This document shows, in pieces, positions 1 through 5,256 of a stretch of DNA of 7,139 nt (within the stretch, counting starts at the first letter, position 1; each line of letters opens with the position of its first letter). The position numbers and the translations under genes are program-made. The stretch lies in the NCBI GenBank assembly GCA_934438135.1, contig CAKSBP010000087.1:1-7139 (forward strand), given 5' to 3'. Below the pieces are notes generated by a model. It searched no databases. It was not told where the DNA came from and saw only the letters and a list, made by a program, of their open reading frames with translations. The DNA comes from an uncultured Clostridium sp. (GTDB taxonomy: Bacteria; Bacillota; Clostridia; Lachnospirales; Lachnospiraceae).

Positions 1-50
1 AGACATGTTCAAACCAGTAAGCTTATTATACTGGTTGACATGTCTTTTTT
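1..50 (+). terminator. Strong hairpin with T tract before cas1
   Basis: Bases 1-19 pair with 29-45 (AGACATGT with ACATGTCT, then CAA with TTG, then CCAGTA with TACTGG). This gives about 17 base pairs with single-base bulges at 9 and 13, and a 9-base AT-rich loop (20-28). A run of six T (45-50) follows at once. This is the form of an intrinsic terminator on the + strand, so an upstream transcript probably ends here. The window begins at the first stem base, so the stem may extend further left, and an end of a mobile element cannot be excluded. It sits only 35 bp before the cas1 ATG. Confidence 0.65.
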
Positions 51-85
51 AAATGCGTTGTTGAGTTGACGGTTACACAATTAAT
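51..85 (+). other. Possible remnant of the cas1 5' coding end
   Basis: In the cas1 frame, the codons at 65-85 read VDGYTIN straight into the annotated start. Against a typical Cas1 N-terminus (pattern: short strand, then G-x-Y/T-L/I, then a variable turn, then LVV), the G and the I fall in the expected places. The frame is stopped by TGA at 62-64, and an in-frame ATG at 53 would encode only MRC before it. Bases 60-69 are an exact tandem duplication, GTTGA-GTTGA; taking out one copy joins the frame AAA TGC GTT to GTT GAC GGT, giving KCVVDGYTIN. The alignment is from memory of the family, so this remnant is an inference. Confidence 0.4.
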
Positions 86-1048
86 ATGGAGGCGGGCTAT
101 TTTGTTGTGAAGAATAAGGAGGAATTGGTGACGAAGATTCCGAAGGAGACGCTGGAGTCAATTGGACTGTTTGGAAATATTCATTTGACAACGCCTTGCG
201 TTCGGGAATGTCTGAAGCGGAAGATACCGATTTGTTATTTTTCCAATAATGGCTACTACTTTGGAAAGCTGGAACCACCAAGGAATACAAATATTTTCCG
301 GTTGAAAAAGCAGATTCATATGACGGAGGATGTAGAGTTTACGCTGGGATTTGCTAAGAAGATTATTGATGCGAAGATTCACAATCAAGTGGTGCTGATG
401 AAGCGTTATAATCGGACGGTGAAGGCGGAACTTGTGGACGAGGAAAAGGCAATGAAGGCGGCGCAGACGAGAGTGTCTGGCTGTAAGTCGATTGATCAGG
501 TTATGGGGTATGAGGGCATTGCATCCAAAAATTATTTTCAGGGATTGGCGAAGCTGGTTGTTCCGGATTTTGCATTTGAGGGAAGGAACCGAATGCCGCC
601 AAGAGATCCATTCAATGCCATGATTAGTTTTGGCTATACGGTTTTGATGGAAGAAATTTACGGTGAATTAGAAAATCATGGATTGACGCCGTTTGGAGGC
701 TTTATGCATCAGGATAGGGAAAGACATCCGACGCTGGCTAGTGATTTGCTGGAAGAATGGCGGGCGGTAATTGTAGATGCAGTGGTGCTCAGCATGATTC
801 AAGGACATGAAATTTCTTTATGTGATTTTACCAGAGAAGAAGAAAATGGTGGAGTTATTCTAAAGAAAGAAGCAAAACGGAAGTTTCTTGGAAAACTGGA
901 AAACAAGATGCAGAGCGAAATGAATTATCTGTCTTATATTTCATCCAAAAGCAGTTTCCGCAAGGCGATTTGGCTGCAGATTGGTGAACTGGTGAAAGCA
1001 GTTGAAGCAGAAAATTTTAATCTGTATGAGCCAATTCGAATTCGGTAG
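86..1048 (+). CDS. cas1: CRISPR-associated endonuclease/integrase Cas1
   Basis: Cas1 is the metal-dependent integrase that, with Cas2, inserts new spacers at the leader end of an array. The 320-residue product has an N-terminal beta domain (about 1-75, including LFGNIHLTT and the NNGYYFGKL turn) and a helical catalytic domain. The three conserved metal ligands are visible: E143 in MGYEGIAS, H208 in GGFMHQD and D220 in LASDLLEEWR; the RMPPRDPFNAMISFGY stretch (170-185) is also typical. There is no fused reverse transcriptase or Cas4 domain. The ATG at 86 has no convincing ribosome binding site, and the protein lacks roughly the first 15 residues of the usual family start, so the N-terminus may be truncated (see 51-85). 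In-frame GTG codons at 107 and 128 follow purine-rich stretches but would shorten it more. The stop overlaps the cas2 ribosome binding site, so the two genes are probably cotranscribed. Family call is very secure; whether it is active is not. Confidence 0.95.
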   Translation: MEAGYFVVKNKEELVTKIPKETLESIGLFGNIHLTTPCVRECLKRKIPICYFSNNGYYFGKLEPPRNTNIFRLKKQIHMTEDVEFTLGFAKKIIDAKIHNQVVLMKRYNRTVKAELVDEEKAMKAAQTRVSGCKSIDQVMGYEGIASKNYFQGLAKLVVPDFAFEGRNRMPPRDPFNAMISFGYTVLMEEIYGELENHGLTPFGGFMHQDRERHPTLASDLLEEWRAVIVDAVVLSMIQGHEISLCDFTREEENGGVILKKEAKRKFLGKLENKMQSEMNYLSYISSKSSFRKAIWLQIGELVKAVEAENFNLYEPIRIR

Positions 1049-1055
1049 GAGGTGA
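1047..1055 (+). promoter_or_regulatory. Ribosome binding site of cas2
   Basis: AGGAGGTGA overlaps the cas1 stop (TAG, 1046-1048) and lies 7 bases (counted from AGGAGG) before the GTG at 1060. A site this strong decides for the long cas2 start at a GTG codon and suggests translational coupling to cas1. Confidence 0.8.
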
Positions 1056-1059
1056 CAGG

Positions 1060-1386
1060 GTGCTGACAGAGGAAGAGGAAGCATTGTTTGATACTGGCAC
1101 GTTGGAGCGAAAGGTGAAATACCGGGTGCTGGTCATTTATGATATTGTAGATGATAAACGTAGAAATAAATTTGTAAAATTCTTATCCAGCTTTGGATTT
1201 CGTGTGCAGAAATCTGCATTTGAGGGAAGGCTGGATCGGTTATTATATCGACGGCTGTTAGATGGAATACCTGGCAGGATTGCAGCAGAGGATAATGTCA
1301 GAGTATATAAGTTGACAAATAATGGGGATGTGTTGAGCTGGGGTGGCTTGAATGAGGTCGTGCAGAATGATGTAATTATTTTGTAA
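1060..1386 (+). CDS. cas2: CRISPR-associated protein Cas2
   Basis: Cas2 is the small ferredoxin-fold dimer that bridges two Cas1 dimers in the spacer integration complex. The 108-residue product shows the family signature YRVLVIYDIVDDKRRNKF (21-38), with the conserved Asp at D28, then GFRVQKSAFEG and a C-terminal strand YKLTNNGDVLSWGG. The usual family length is about 87-96. The extra length is an acidic N-terminal extension of about 19 residues (LTEEEEALFDTGTLERK). A GTG at 1114, after TTGGAG, would give a 90-residue protein beginning MKYRVLVIYDI, which is the classical form, but the AGGAGGTGA before 1060 is much stronger. The gene is 11 bp downstream of cas1 and directly precedes the leader of the array, the usual order for an adaptation module. 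Confidence 0.93.
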   Translation: MLTEEEEALFDTGTLERKVKYRVLVIYDIVDDKRRNKFVKFLSSFGFRVQKSAFEGRLDRLLYRRLLDGIPGRIAAEDNVRVYKLTNNGDVLSWGGLNEVVQNDVIIL

Positions 1387-1597
1387 ATATACTTGATGTA
1401 TTTGGGGCAAAATGATAAAATATAAATGTTGATTGAACTACTCAAATGGAAAATTCTTCAATTTTTGCCCCGCACCAGACTGGGAGCGGATTTGAAGCAT
1501 GTTGGATGTGTTTTGCCAGTGGTAAAATCCGTGAAAAAGCGTTTGCCCCGCAAATGTGGTTTTCAGCCTAGTAATGGCAAGGGTTTCAGAGGGTAGT
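1387..1597 (+). promoter_or_regulatory. CRISPR leader
   Basis: A gene-free stretch of 211 bp between cas2 and the first repeat. The leader is assigned to this side because repeats are perfect here and decay at the far end. It holds a promoter near its start (1393-1421), the direct repeat TTTGCCCCGCA at 1464-1474 and 1542-1552, and an inverted copy of its core, GGGGCAAAA, at 1404-1412. The last 40 bp contain two GGTTTTCAG/GGGTTTCAG-like elements (about 1557 and 1581) just before repeat 1. These repeated elements are candidates for docking of the integration complex; that role is inferred. Confidence 0.75.
1393..1421 (+). promoter_or_regulatory. Promoter for the pre-crRNA
   Basis: TTGATG (1393-1398) and TAAAAT (1416-1421) are 17 bp apart, and a TG at 1413-1414 makes an extended -10 (TGaTAAAAT). 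Transcription would start near 1428, giving about 170 nt of leader RNA before repeat 1. Spacing and matches are good for a sigma-A promoter. Confidence 0.6.
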
Positions 1598-2718
1598 GTT
1601 TAAGTAATTAAATCCCCGTGAGGGGACGGAAACGTGCTGGAACGGTGCCCCACTGCATTCTTGTTTCCGTTTAAGTAATTAAATCCCCGTGAGGGGACGG
1701 AAACCCCTCAATATTCCCCATTATCGCGCAGACTGTTTTCTGTTTAAGTAATTAAATCCCCGTGAGGGGACGGAAACCTGTTAAAGGGGCAGGAAATGAC
1801 AATTTGAACTATGAGTTTAAGTAATTAAATCCCCGTGAGGGGACGGAAACTCGTCTACAAGAGTTGTTCCAACATACGTTATAACGTTTAAGTAATTAAA
1901 TCCCCGTGAGGGGACGGAAACAAACGTTTTATACCATGCCCACATGATAGTTTTATAGTTTAAGTAATTAAATCCCCGTGAGGGGACGGAAACCCTCAAA
2001 CACCGTAGCTCACCTCCAATTCTCCATATACCGTTTAAGTAATTAAATCCCCGTGAGGGGACGGAAACCTTATGAAGGTTTATGGATTACCTACAACCTT
2101 GCTTTGTTTAAGTAATTAAATCCCCGTGAGGGGACGGAAACATGCACATTTCTCCTCTAAACTAAATTCATCTATATCGTTTAAGTAATTAAATCCCCAT
2201 GAGGGGACGGAAACAGATTCTTAAGCTGTGCTTCCTCGTTCTTTTTATTTGTTTAAGTAATTAAATCCCCGTGAGGGGACGGAAACTATATGATGATTTT
2301 GATGACCATTTAGATATTGATGGGTTTAAGTAATTAAATCCCCGTGAGGGGACGGAAACTATAGTCCATATTCATGTAGTAAATATCTAATGAGTTTAAG
2401 TAATTAAATCCCCGTGAGGGGACGGAAACAATTTGATATCACCTCCTCCCATCTGGTCGGTTTTCAGTTTAAGTAATTAAATCCCCGTGAGGGGACGGAA
2501 ACTATTATGTAGGCGTCTGCATCAGCACCCTTTGTTTCTGTTTAAGCAATTAAATCCCCGTGAGGGGACGGAAACTCAAAACCCCAGTTTCTTTGTAAGG
2601 CATAATAGTGCCGTTTAAGCAATTAAATCCCCGTGAGGGGACGGAAACGTGTATATTTATAAGCGTCTACGAACTTTTAAACGTTTAAGTAATTAGCTCC
2701 CCTCTGGGACAAAAATAC
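1598..2718 (+). CRISPR. CRISPR array, 16 repeats and 15 spacers, type III-A-like repeat
   Basis: The 36-bp repeat begins GTTTAAGTAATTAAAT, continues with the CCCC-GTGA-GGGG hairpin and ends in the 8-base handle ACGGAAAC. Repeat starts are 1598, 1669, 1742, 1815, 1886, 1958, 2033, 2106, 2179, 2251, 2324, 2394, 2467, 2540, 2613 and a degenerate one at 2683. Spacers are 35, 37, 37, 35, 36, 39, 37, 37, 36, 37, 34, 37, 37, 37 and 34 bp. Variants: repeat 9 has A instead of G at position 21 (2199); repeats 14 and 15 have C instead of T at position 8 (2547, 2620). Decay at the right end and the leader on the left set transcription as +. The last 12 bases, GGGGACGGAAAC, match what I recall of the Streptococcus thermophilus type III-A repeat, and the S. 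epidermidis III-A handle (ACGAGAAC) is similar. The type is inferred from the repeat only: no cas10, csm or cas6 is in the window. Confidence 0.98.
2683..2718 (+). repeat. Degenerate terminal CRISPR repeat
   Basis: The first 13 bases (GTTTAAGTAATTA) match the repeat exactly. The second half has diverged: GCT for AAT, TCTG for the GTGA loop, and AAAAATAC in place of the ACGGAAAC handle. A short TCCC-CTCT-GGGA stem can still form (2698-2709). Terminal degeneration marks this as the leader-distal end of the array. Confidence 0.9.
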
Positions 2719-2894
2719 GAAATCCCTAGTTTTCAAAAAATCTGAACGGATGATATTTAAACAGCATCTCTCAAAAGGGGACATTTTCAGCTCTTAATAT
2801 TCATCCCTTATTAGTTATCTATAGGAAAACTAATCTCTTTCCCGTATCCTCTTTCTTGAACCAATAATAAAAATCTCCCCTCTTTCGTTGTATG
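2719..2894. other. Non-coding stretch after the array, with a possible decayed repeat
   Basis: No gene is seen here. At 2755-2788 there is ATTTAA near the start, GGGGAC at 2777-2782 and a final C, which resembles a decayed CRISPR repeat with two bases lost. It lies 72 bp after the start of the degenerate repeat at 2683, close to the 70-75 bp period of the array. A still weaker echo (TAAT...CCCGT, 2831-2845) begins about 69 bp later. No convincing intrinsic terminator for the pre-crRNA is visible; the ATTAGTT/AACTAAT pair (2810-2816, 2828-2834) is weak and lacks a T run. Confidence 0.35.
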
Positions 2895-2903
2895 TGCTAT
2901 AAT
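2895..2903 (+). promoter_or_regulatory. Extended -10 promoter of the two-component operon
   Basis: TGCTATAAT is a perfect extended -10 element. The -35 region, 17 bp upstream (CTCCCC), is poor, as is common for extended -10 promoters. The start would be near 2910, giving a 5' leader of about 26 nt with AGGAGA at 2925-2930 before the ATG at 2936. Confidence 0.7.
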
Positions 2904-2935
2904 ACCTTTGTTCAATAAATTAATAGGAGAATAAT

Positions 2936-4486
2936 ATGCACAAAAAATCACATAAAAAACATCTGATTAACATTGGGAAAACCTTGTCCATTCTCATATT
3001 AGAGTTCCTGACGGGGTATGCCTTTTCTCTGGCAGGACTGACAGAGATACATATTTTTACCGTATACGTATTAGGAATTCTTGTTACGGCTATTGTGACA
3101 GCCAGCATTAGCTGCAGTATGCTGTCTGTGTGCGGAATCTTTGTATTTAACTATTTTTTTGCGGAACCAATGTTTTCCTTTTATGCGTATCATATTGGAT
3201 ATCCGATTACATTTCTCATTCTCTTGGCTGCAGCGGTGATGACAGGAACTCTTGCCAGAAAAAATGAACAGCGGGCAAAGAAGCTTGCTCAGACAGCATA
3301 TCGCAATCAGGTAGTTTTGGAGACAAGCCAGCTGCTTCAGAAGGCAAAATGTAAGCAGGATATTATTGAGGTTACGGCATATCGTCTGATGAAAATTCTG
3401 GATAAAAACATTCTTGTATTTCCTGAAGAACAGGGAAAACTTAGGAGTCCACAGATTTTTCTGATGGGAGAAAGAGATAAGTTATCTTTTTTGCTAAATG
3501 ATACAGAGAAAGGAACTGCATTTTGGACATTTCTTCATAATAAATGTGCCGGTGCAGGTACTAATATGTATTCCAATGCGCAAGGAACATACCTGCCGAT
3601 TCATACAGCTGCTCAAAGCTATGGTGTTATTGGGATTGATTTGGAAGGACAGGAATTTGCTTCGGATGAGACAAATCTGGTTTTGGGAGAGTGTGCTCTG
3701 GCTTTTGAGCGGGAATACTATAATGAAAGAAGAGAGGAAGCTGCGGTTCAGGCGAAGAATGAAAAACTCCGCTCGGATCTGCTGCGTTCCATTTCACATG
3801 ATTTACGTACACCACTGACTGGCATTTCAGGAAATGCTGCATTACTTTCAGAGCAGGGAGAACTTCTTACAAAGGAGAAACGAAAGATGTTAAGTCAGAG
3901 CATATGGAATGATGCAACCTGGCTGATTAGCATGGTGGAAAATCTGCTGTCGATTACCAAATTGGAGGAAATCGAGAAGGACATAACGATGCAGCCAGAG
4001 CTTTTGGAAGATATTCTTCTGGATTCTGTGAATTATGCAAAAAAGCAACATCCGACACATCATTTCCTGCTGGAACCAGGGGATGAGGTTCAGATTGTAC
4101 AATGCAATGCCCAGCTGATTTTACAGGTAATGCGGAATATTTTAGAAAATGCAGTAAAGTATACACCAGCAGGAACAAATGTAACAATACGGACAAAGCA
4201 GGATGAAGAACAGATTCTAGTGGAAGTTGCAGATGAAGGCAAGGGTGTTGCAGATGATGTTAAAATACATATTTTTGAAATGTTCTATACTACTGGTGAC
4301 AGTGTGTGTGACAAAGGAAGAGGATTTGGAATTGGACTTGCTCTATGTAAGGCAATTATTGCAGCCCATGGTGGAGAGATTAGAGTAACAGATGCGGCTC
4401 CTCACGGAGCAGTATTTCAATTTTCATTAAAGAAAGCGAGGATTATCATACATGACGAAACAGAACCTTCTGATTGTGGAAGATGA
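2936..4486 (+). CDS. KdpD-like sensor histidine kinase with DUF4118 membrane domain, no KdpD/Usp N-terminus
   Basis: A membrane sensor kinase that would phosphorylate the response regulator encoded next. Of its 516 residues, about 10-107 form four membrane segments (roughly 13-33, 38-55, 58-75, 86-107), with the NYFFAEPMFSF loop typical of the KdpD membrane domain (DUF4118). Residues 110-265 form a GAF-like linker. The kinase core has the H box SISHDLRTPLTG with phospho-acceptor H288, the N box NILENAVKY (N401, N405), the G1 box DEGKGV (433-438) and the G2 box GRGFGIGLAL (461-470). Full KdpD proteins are near 890 residues; here the cytoplasmic KdpD and Usp domains before the membrane part are absent, and the gene starts cleanly behind AGGAGA, so this is a short architecture, not a broken gene. 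No kdpFABC is in the window. Its signal is unknown: potassium is possible by homology, phosphate by neighbourhood. The 3' end overlaps the next gene by 35 bp. Confidence 0.9.
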   Translation: MHKKSHKKHLINIGKTLSILILEFLTGYAFSLAGLTEIHIFTVYVLGILVTAIVTASISCSMLSVCGIFVFNYFFAEPMFSFYAYHIGYPITFLILLAAAVMTGTLARKNEQRAKKLAQTAYRNQVVLETSQLLQKAKCKQDIIEVTAYRLMKILDKNILVFPEEQGKLRSPQIFLMGERDKLSFLLNDTEKGTAFWTFLHNKCAGAGTNMYSNAQGTYLPIHTAAQSYGVIGIDLEGQEFASDETNLVLGECALAFEREYYNERREEAAVQAKNEKLRSDLLRSISHDLRTPLTGISGNAALLSEQGELLTKEKRKMLSQSIWNDATWLISMVENLLSITKLEEIEKDITMQPELLEDILLDSVNYAKKQHPTHHFLLEPGDEVQIVQCNAQLILQVMRNILENAVKYTPAGTNVTIRTKQDEEQILVEVADEGKGVADDVKIHIFEMFYTTGDSVCDKGRGFGIGLALCKAIIAAHGGEIRVTDAAPHGAVFQFSLKKARIIIHDETEPSDCGR

Positions 4487-5150
4487 CAATTCGATTAAAA
4501 ACTTAATTGTGACGGCAGTAGAAATGCAGGGATATGGCTGTGAAACTGCAGAAACTGGGGCACAGGCAGTTATGACGTCAGCTTCTAGAAAGCCGGATAT
4601 CATGCTGCTGGATTTGGGGCTTCCAGATATGGATGGCATTGAGGTGATTCATAAAGTCAGATCCTGGTCGCGTATGCCGATTATTGTGATTACTGCAAGA
4701 AGTGAAGACAGTGATAAAATCGAAGCACTGGATGCGGGGGCGGATGATTATCTGACAAAGCCTTTTTCGGTGGATGAGCTGCTGGCTAGGATCCGTGTTG
4801 CTTTTCGGCGGCTTAGTTATTATGAATCGGATGGTTCGGCAGAATCCTCGGTCTTTGTAAATGGCTCTTTAAAAATAGACTATGCGGCAAGCTGTGTATA
4901 TTTAGAGGAGACAGAAATTCATCTGACACCGATGGAGTATAAAATCCTATGCCTTTTGGCAAAAAATGCAGGCAAAGTATTAACACATACGTACATAACC
5001 AATAAAATATGGGGCAGTGCATTTGAAAGTGATTTGATATCGCTTCGTGTTTTTATGGCAGCTCTTCGTAAAAAAATTGAACCAGAACCAGATTCGGTAA
5101 AATTCATTCAGACCCATATTGGTGTTGGTTATCGAATGATTCATTTGTAA
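4452..5150 (+). CDS. OmpR/KdpE-type response regulator
   Basis: DNA-binding response regulator of 232 residues, partner of the preceding kinase. The receiver domain (about 4-120) has the acidic pair D11/D12, the phospho-acceptor D54 in LLDLGLPDMDG, T81 in VITAR and K103 in DDYLTKPF. The C-terminal winged helix (about 133-230) includes LTPMEYKILCLLAKNAGKVLT, the recognition helix region around SLRVFMAALRKKI and the final GVGYRMI wing. The ATG at 4452 lies inside the kinase gene, with a 35-bp overlap and GCGAGGA about 9 bases upstream, so translation is probably coupled. The receiver and effector domains resemble KdpE and PhoB/PhoP. Such regulators bind direct repeats spaced about 11 bp, and one such repeat begins at its own stop codon (5150-5169). 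The family is certain; the target genes are inferred. Confidence 0.93.
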   Translation: MTKQNLLIVEDDNSIKNLIVTAVEMQGYGCETAETGAQAVMTSASRKPDIMLLDLGLPDMDGIEVIHKVRSWSRMPIIVITARSEDSDKIEALDAGADDYLTKPFSVDELLARIRVAFRRLSYYESDGSAESSVFVNGSLKIDYAASCVYLEETEIHLTPMEYKILCLLAKNAGKVLTHTYITNKIWGSAFESDLISLRVFMAALRKKIEPEPDSVKFIQTHIGVGYRMIHL

Positions 5151-5169
5151 ATCTTAATGTAATCTTAAT
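5150..5169 (+). promoter_or_regulatory. Tandem 11-bp-period repeat, candidate response-regulator box
   Basis: AATCTTAAT occurs at 5150-5158 and again at 5161-5169, an exact 9-bp direct repeat with an 11-bp period, one helical turn. PhoB/PhoP/OmpR-family regulators bind such head-to-tail half-sites, and TTAA-type half-sites are usual for Firmicutes Pho boxes. It starts at the last base of the regulator gene and ends about 42 bp before the -10 box at 5212, a possible upstream activation position. A third AATCTT at 5192-5197 is near but not in strict phase. Binding is inferred. Confidence 0.5.
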
Positions 5170-5211
5170 ATCAGAATAGAAACTCCAATACAATCTTCAG
5201 ATTATTTTTCA

Positions 5212-5217
5212 TATAAT
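5212..5217 (+). promoter_or_regulatory. Candidate -10 box of the phosphate uptake operon
   Basis: TATAAT is a perfect -10 hexamer in an AT-rich context. The -35 region 17 bp upstream (TACAAT, 5189-5194) is weak, which fits an activator-dependent promoter. Transcription would start near 5224, inside the left arm of the terminator hairpin, leaving a 5' UTR of about 140 nt before the permease gene. Confidence 0.5.
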
Positions 5218-5256
5218 TATCCCAGGCTGGTGTATGCGGCCGGGGATTATTTTTTT
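5216..5256 (+). terminator. Intrinsic terminator after the response regulator
   Basis: ATTATCCCAGGC (5216-5227) pairs with GCCGGGGATTAT (5239-5250), with mismatches only at 5218/5248 and 5224/5242, an 11-base loop and a run of seven T (5250-5256). It lies 66 bp after the regulator stop and should end the kinase-regulator transcript. The left arm overlaps the TATAAT at 5212-5217. Confidence 0.8.

Noticed and set aside
1705..1741. Reverse complement of spacer 2 contains TGGGGAATATTG, a 12-mer also found in conserved 16S rRNA
   Set aside because: The flanking bases do not follow the 16S sequence, so self-targeting of rRNA is unlikely; a chance match.
1817..1999. Reverse-strand open frame across CRISPR repeats and spacers 4-5
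   Set aside because: It translates the repeat units (VSVPSRGFNYLN) and spacers in turn; it is a by-product of repeat length and not a gene.
2142..2466. Shine-Dalgarno-like GAGGAG and GGAGGAGGTG in the reverse complements of spacers 8 and 12
   Set aside because: Both can be read as internal coding sequence (DIDEFSLEEKCA and KTDQMGGGDIK), so targeting of translation starts is not needed to explain them.
1598..2718. Type VI-A (Cas13a) or type V (Cas12a) origin of the array
   Set aside because: VI-A repeats share the CCCC-loop-GGGGAC shape but end in TAAAAC, and Cas12a repeats end in a TCTAC-type hairpin; the ACGGAAAC end fits type III-A better. Without the effector the choice remains provisional.
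2810..2834. ATTAGTT/AACTAAT inverted repeat as a terminator of the array
   Set aside because: Seven AT-rich base pairs with an 11-base loop and no T run; too weak.
3498..3818. Second open frame inside the kinase gene
   Set aside because: It is a shifted frame of the kinase coding region with no ribosome binding site and no protein-like features.
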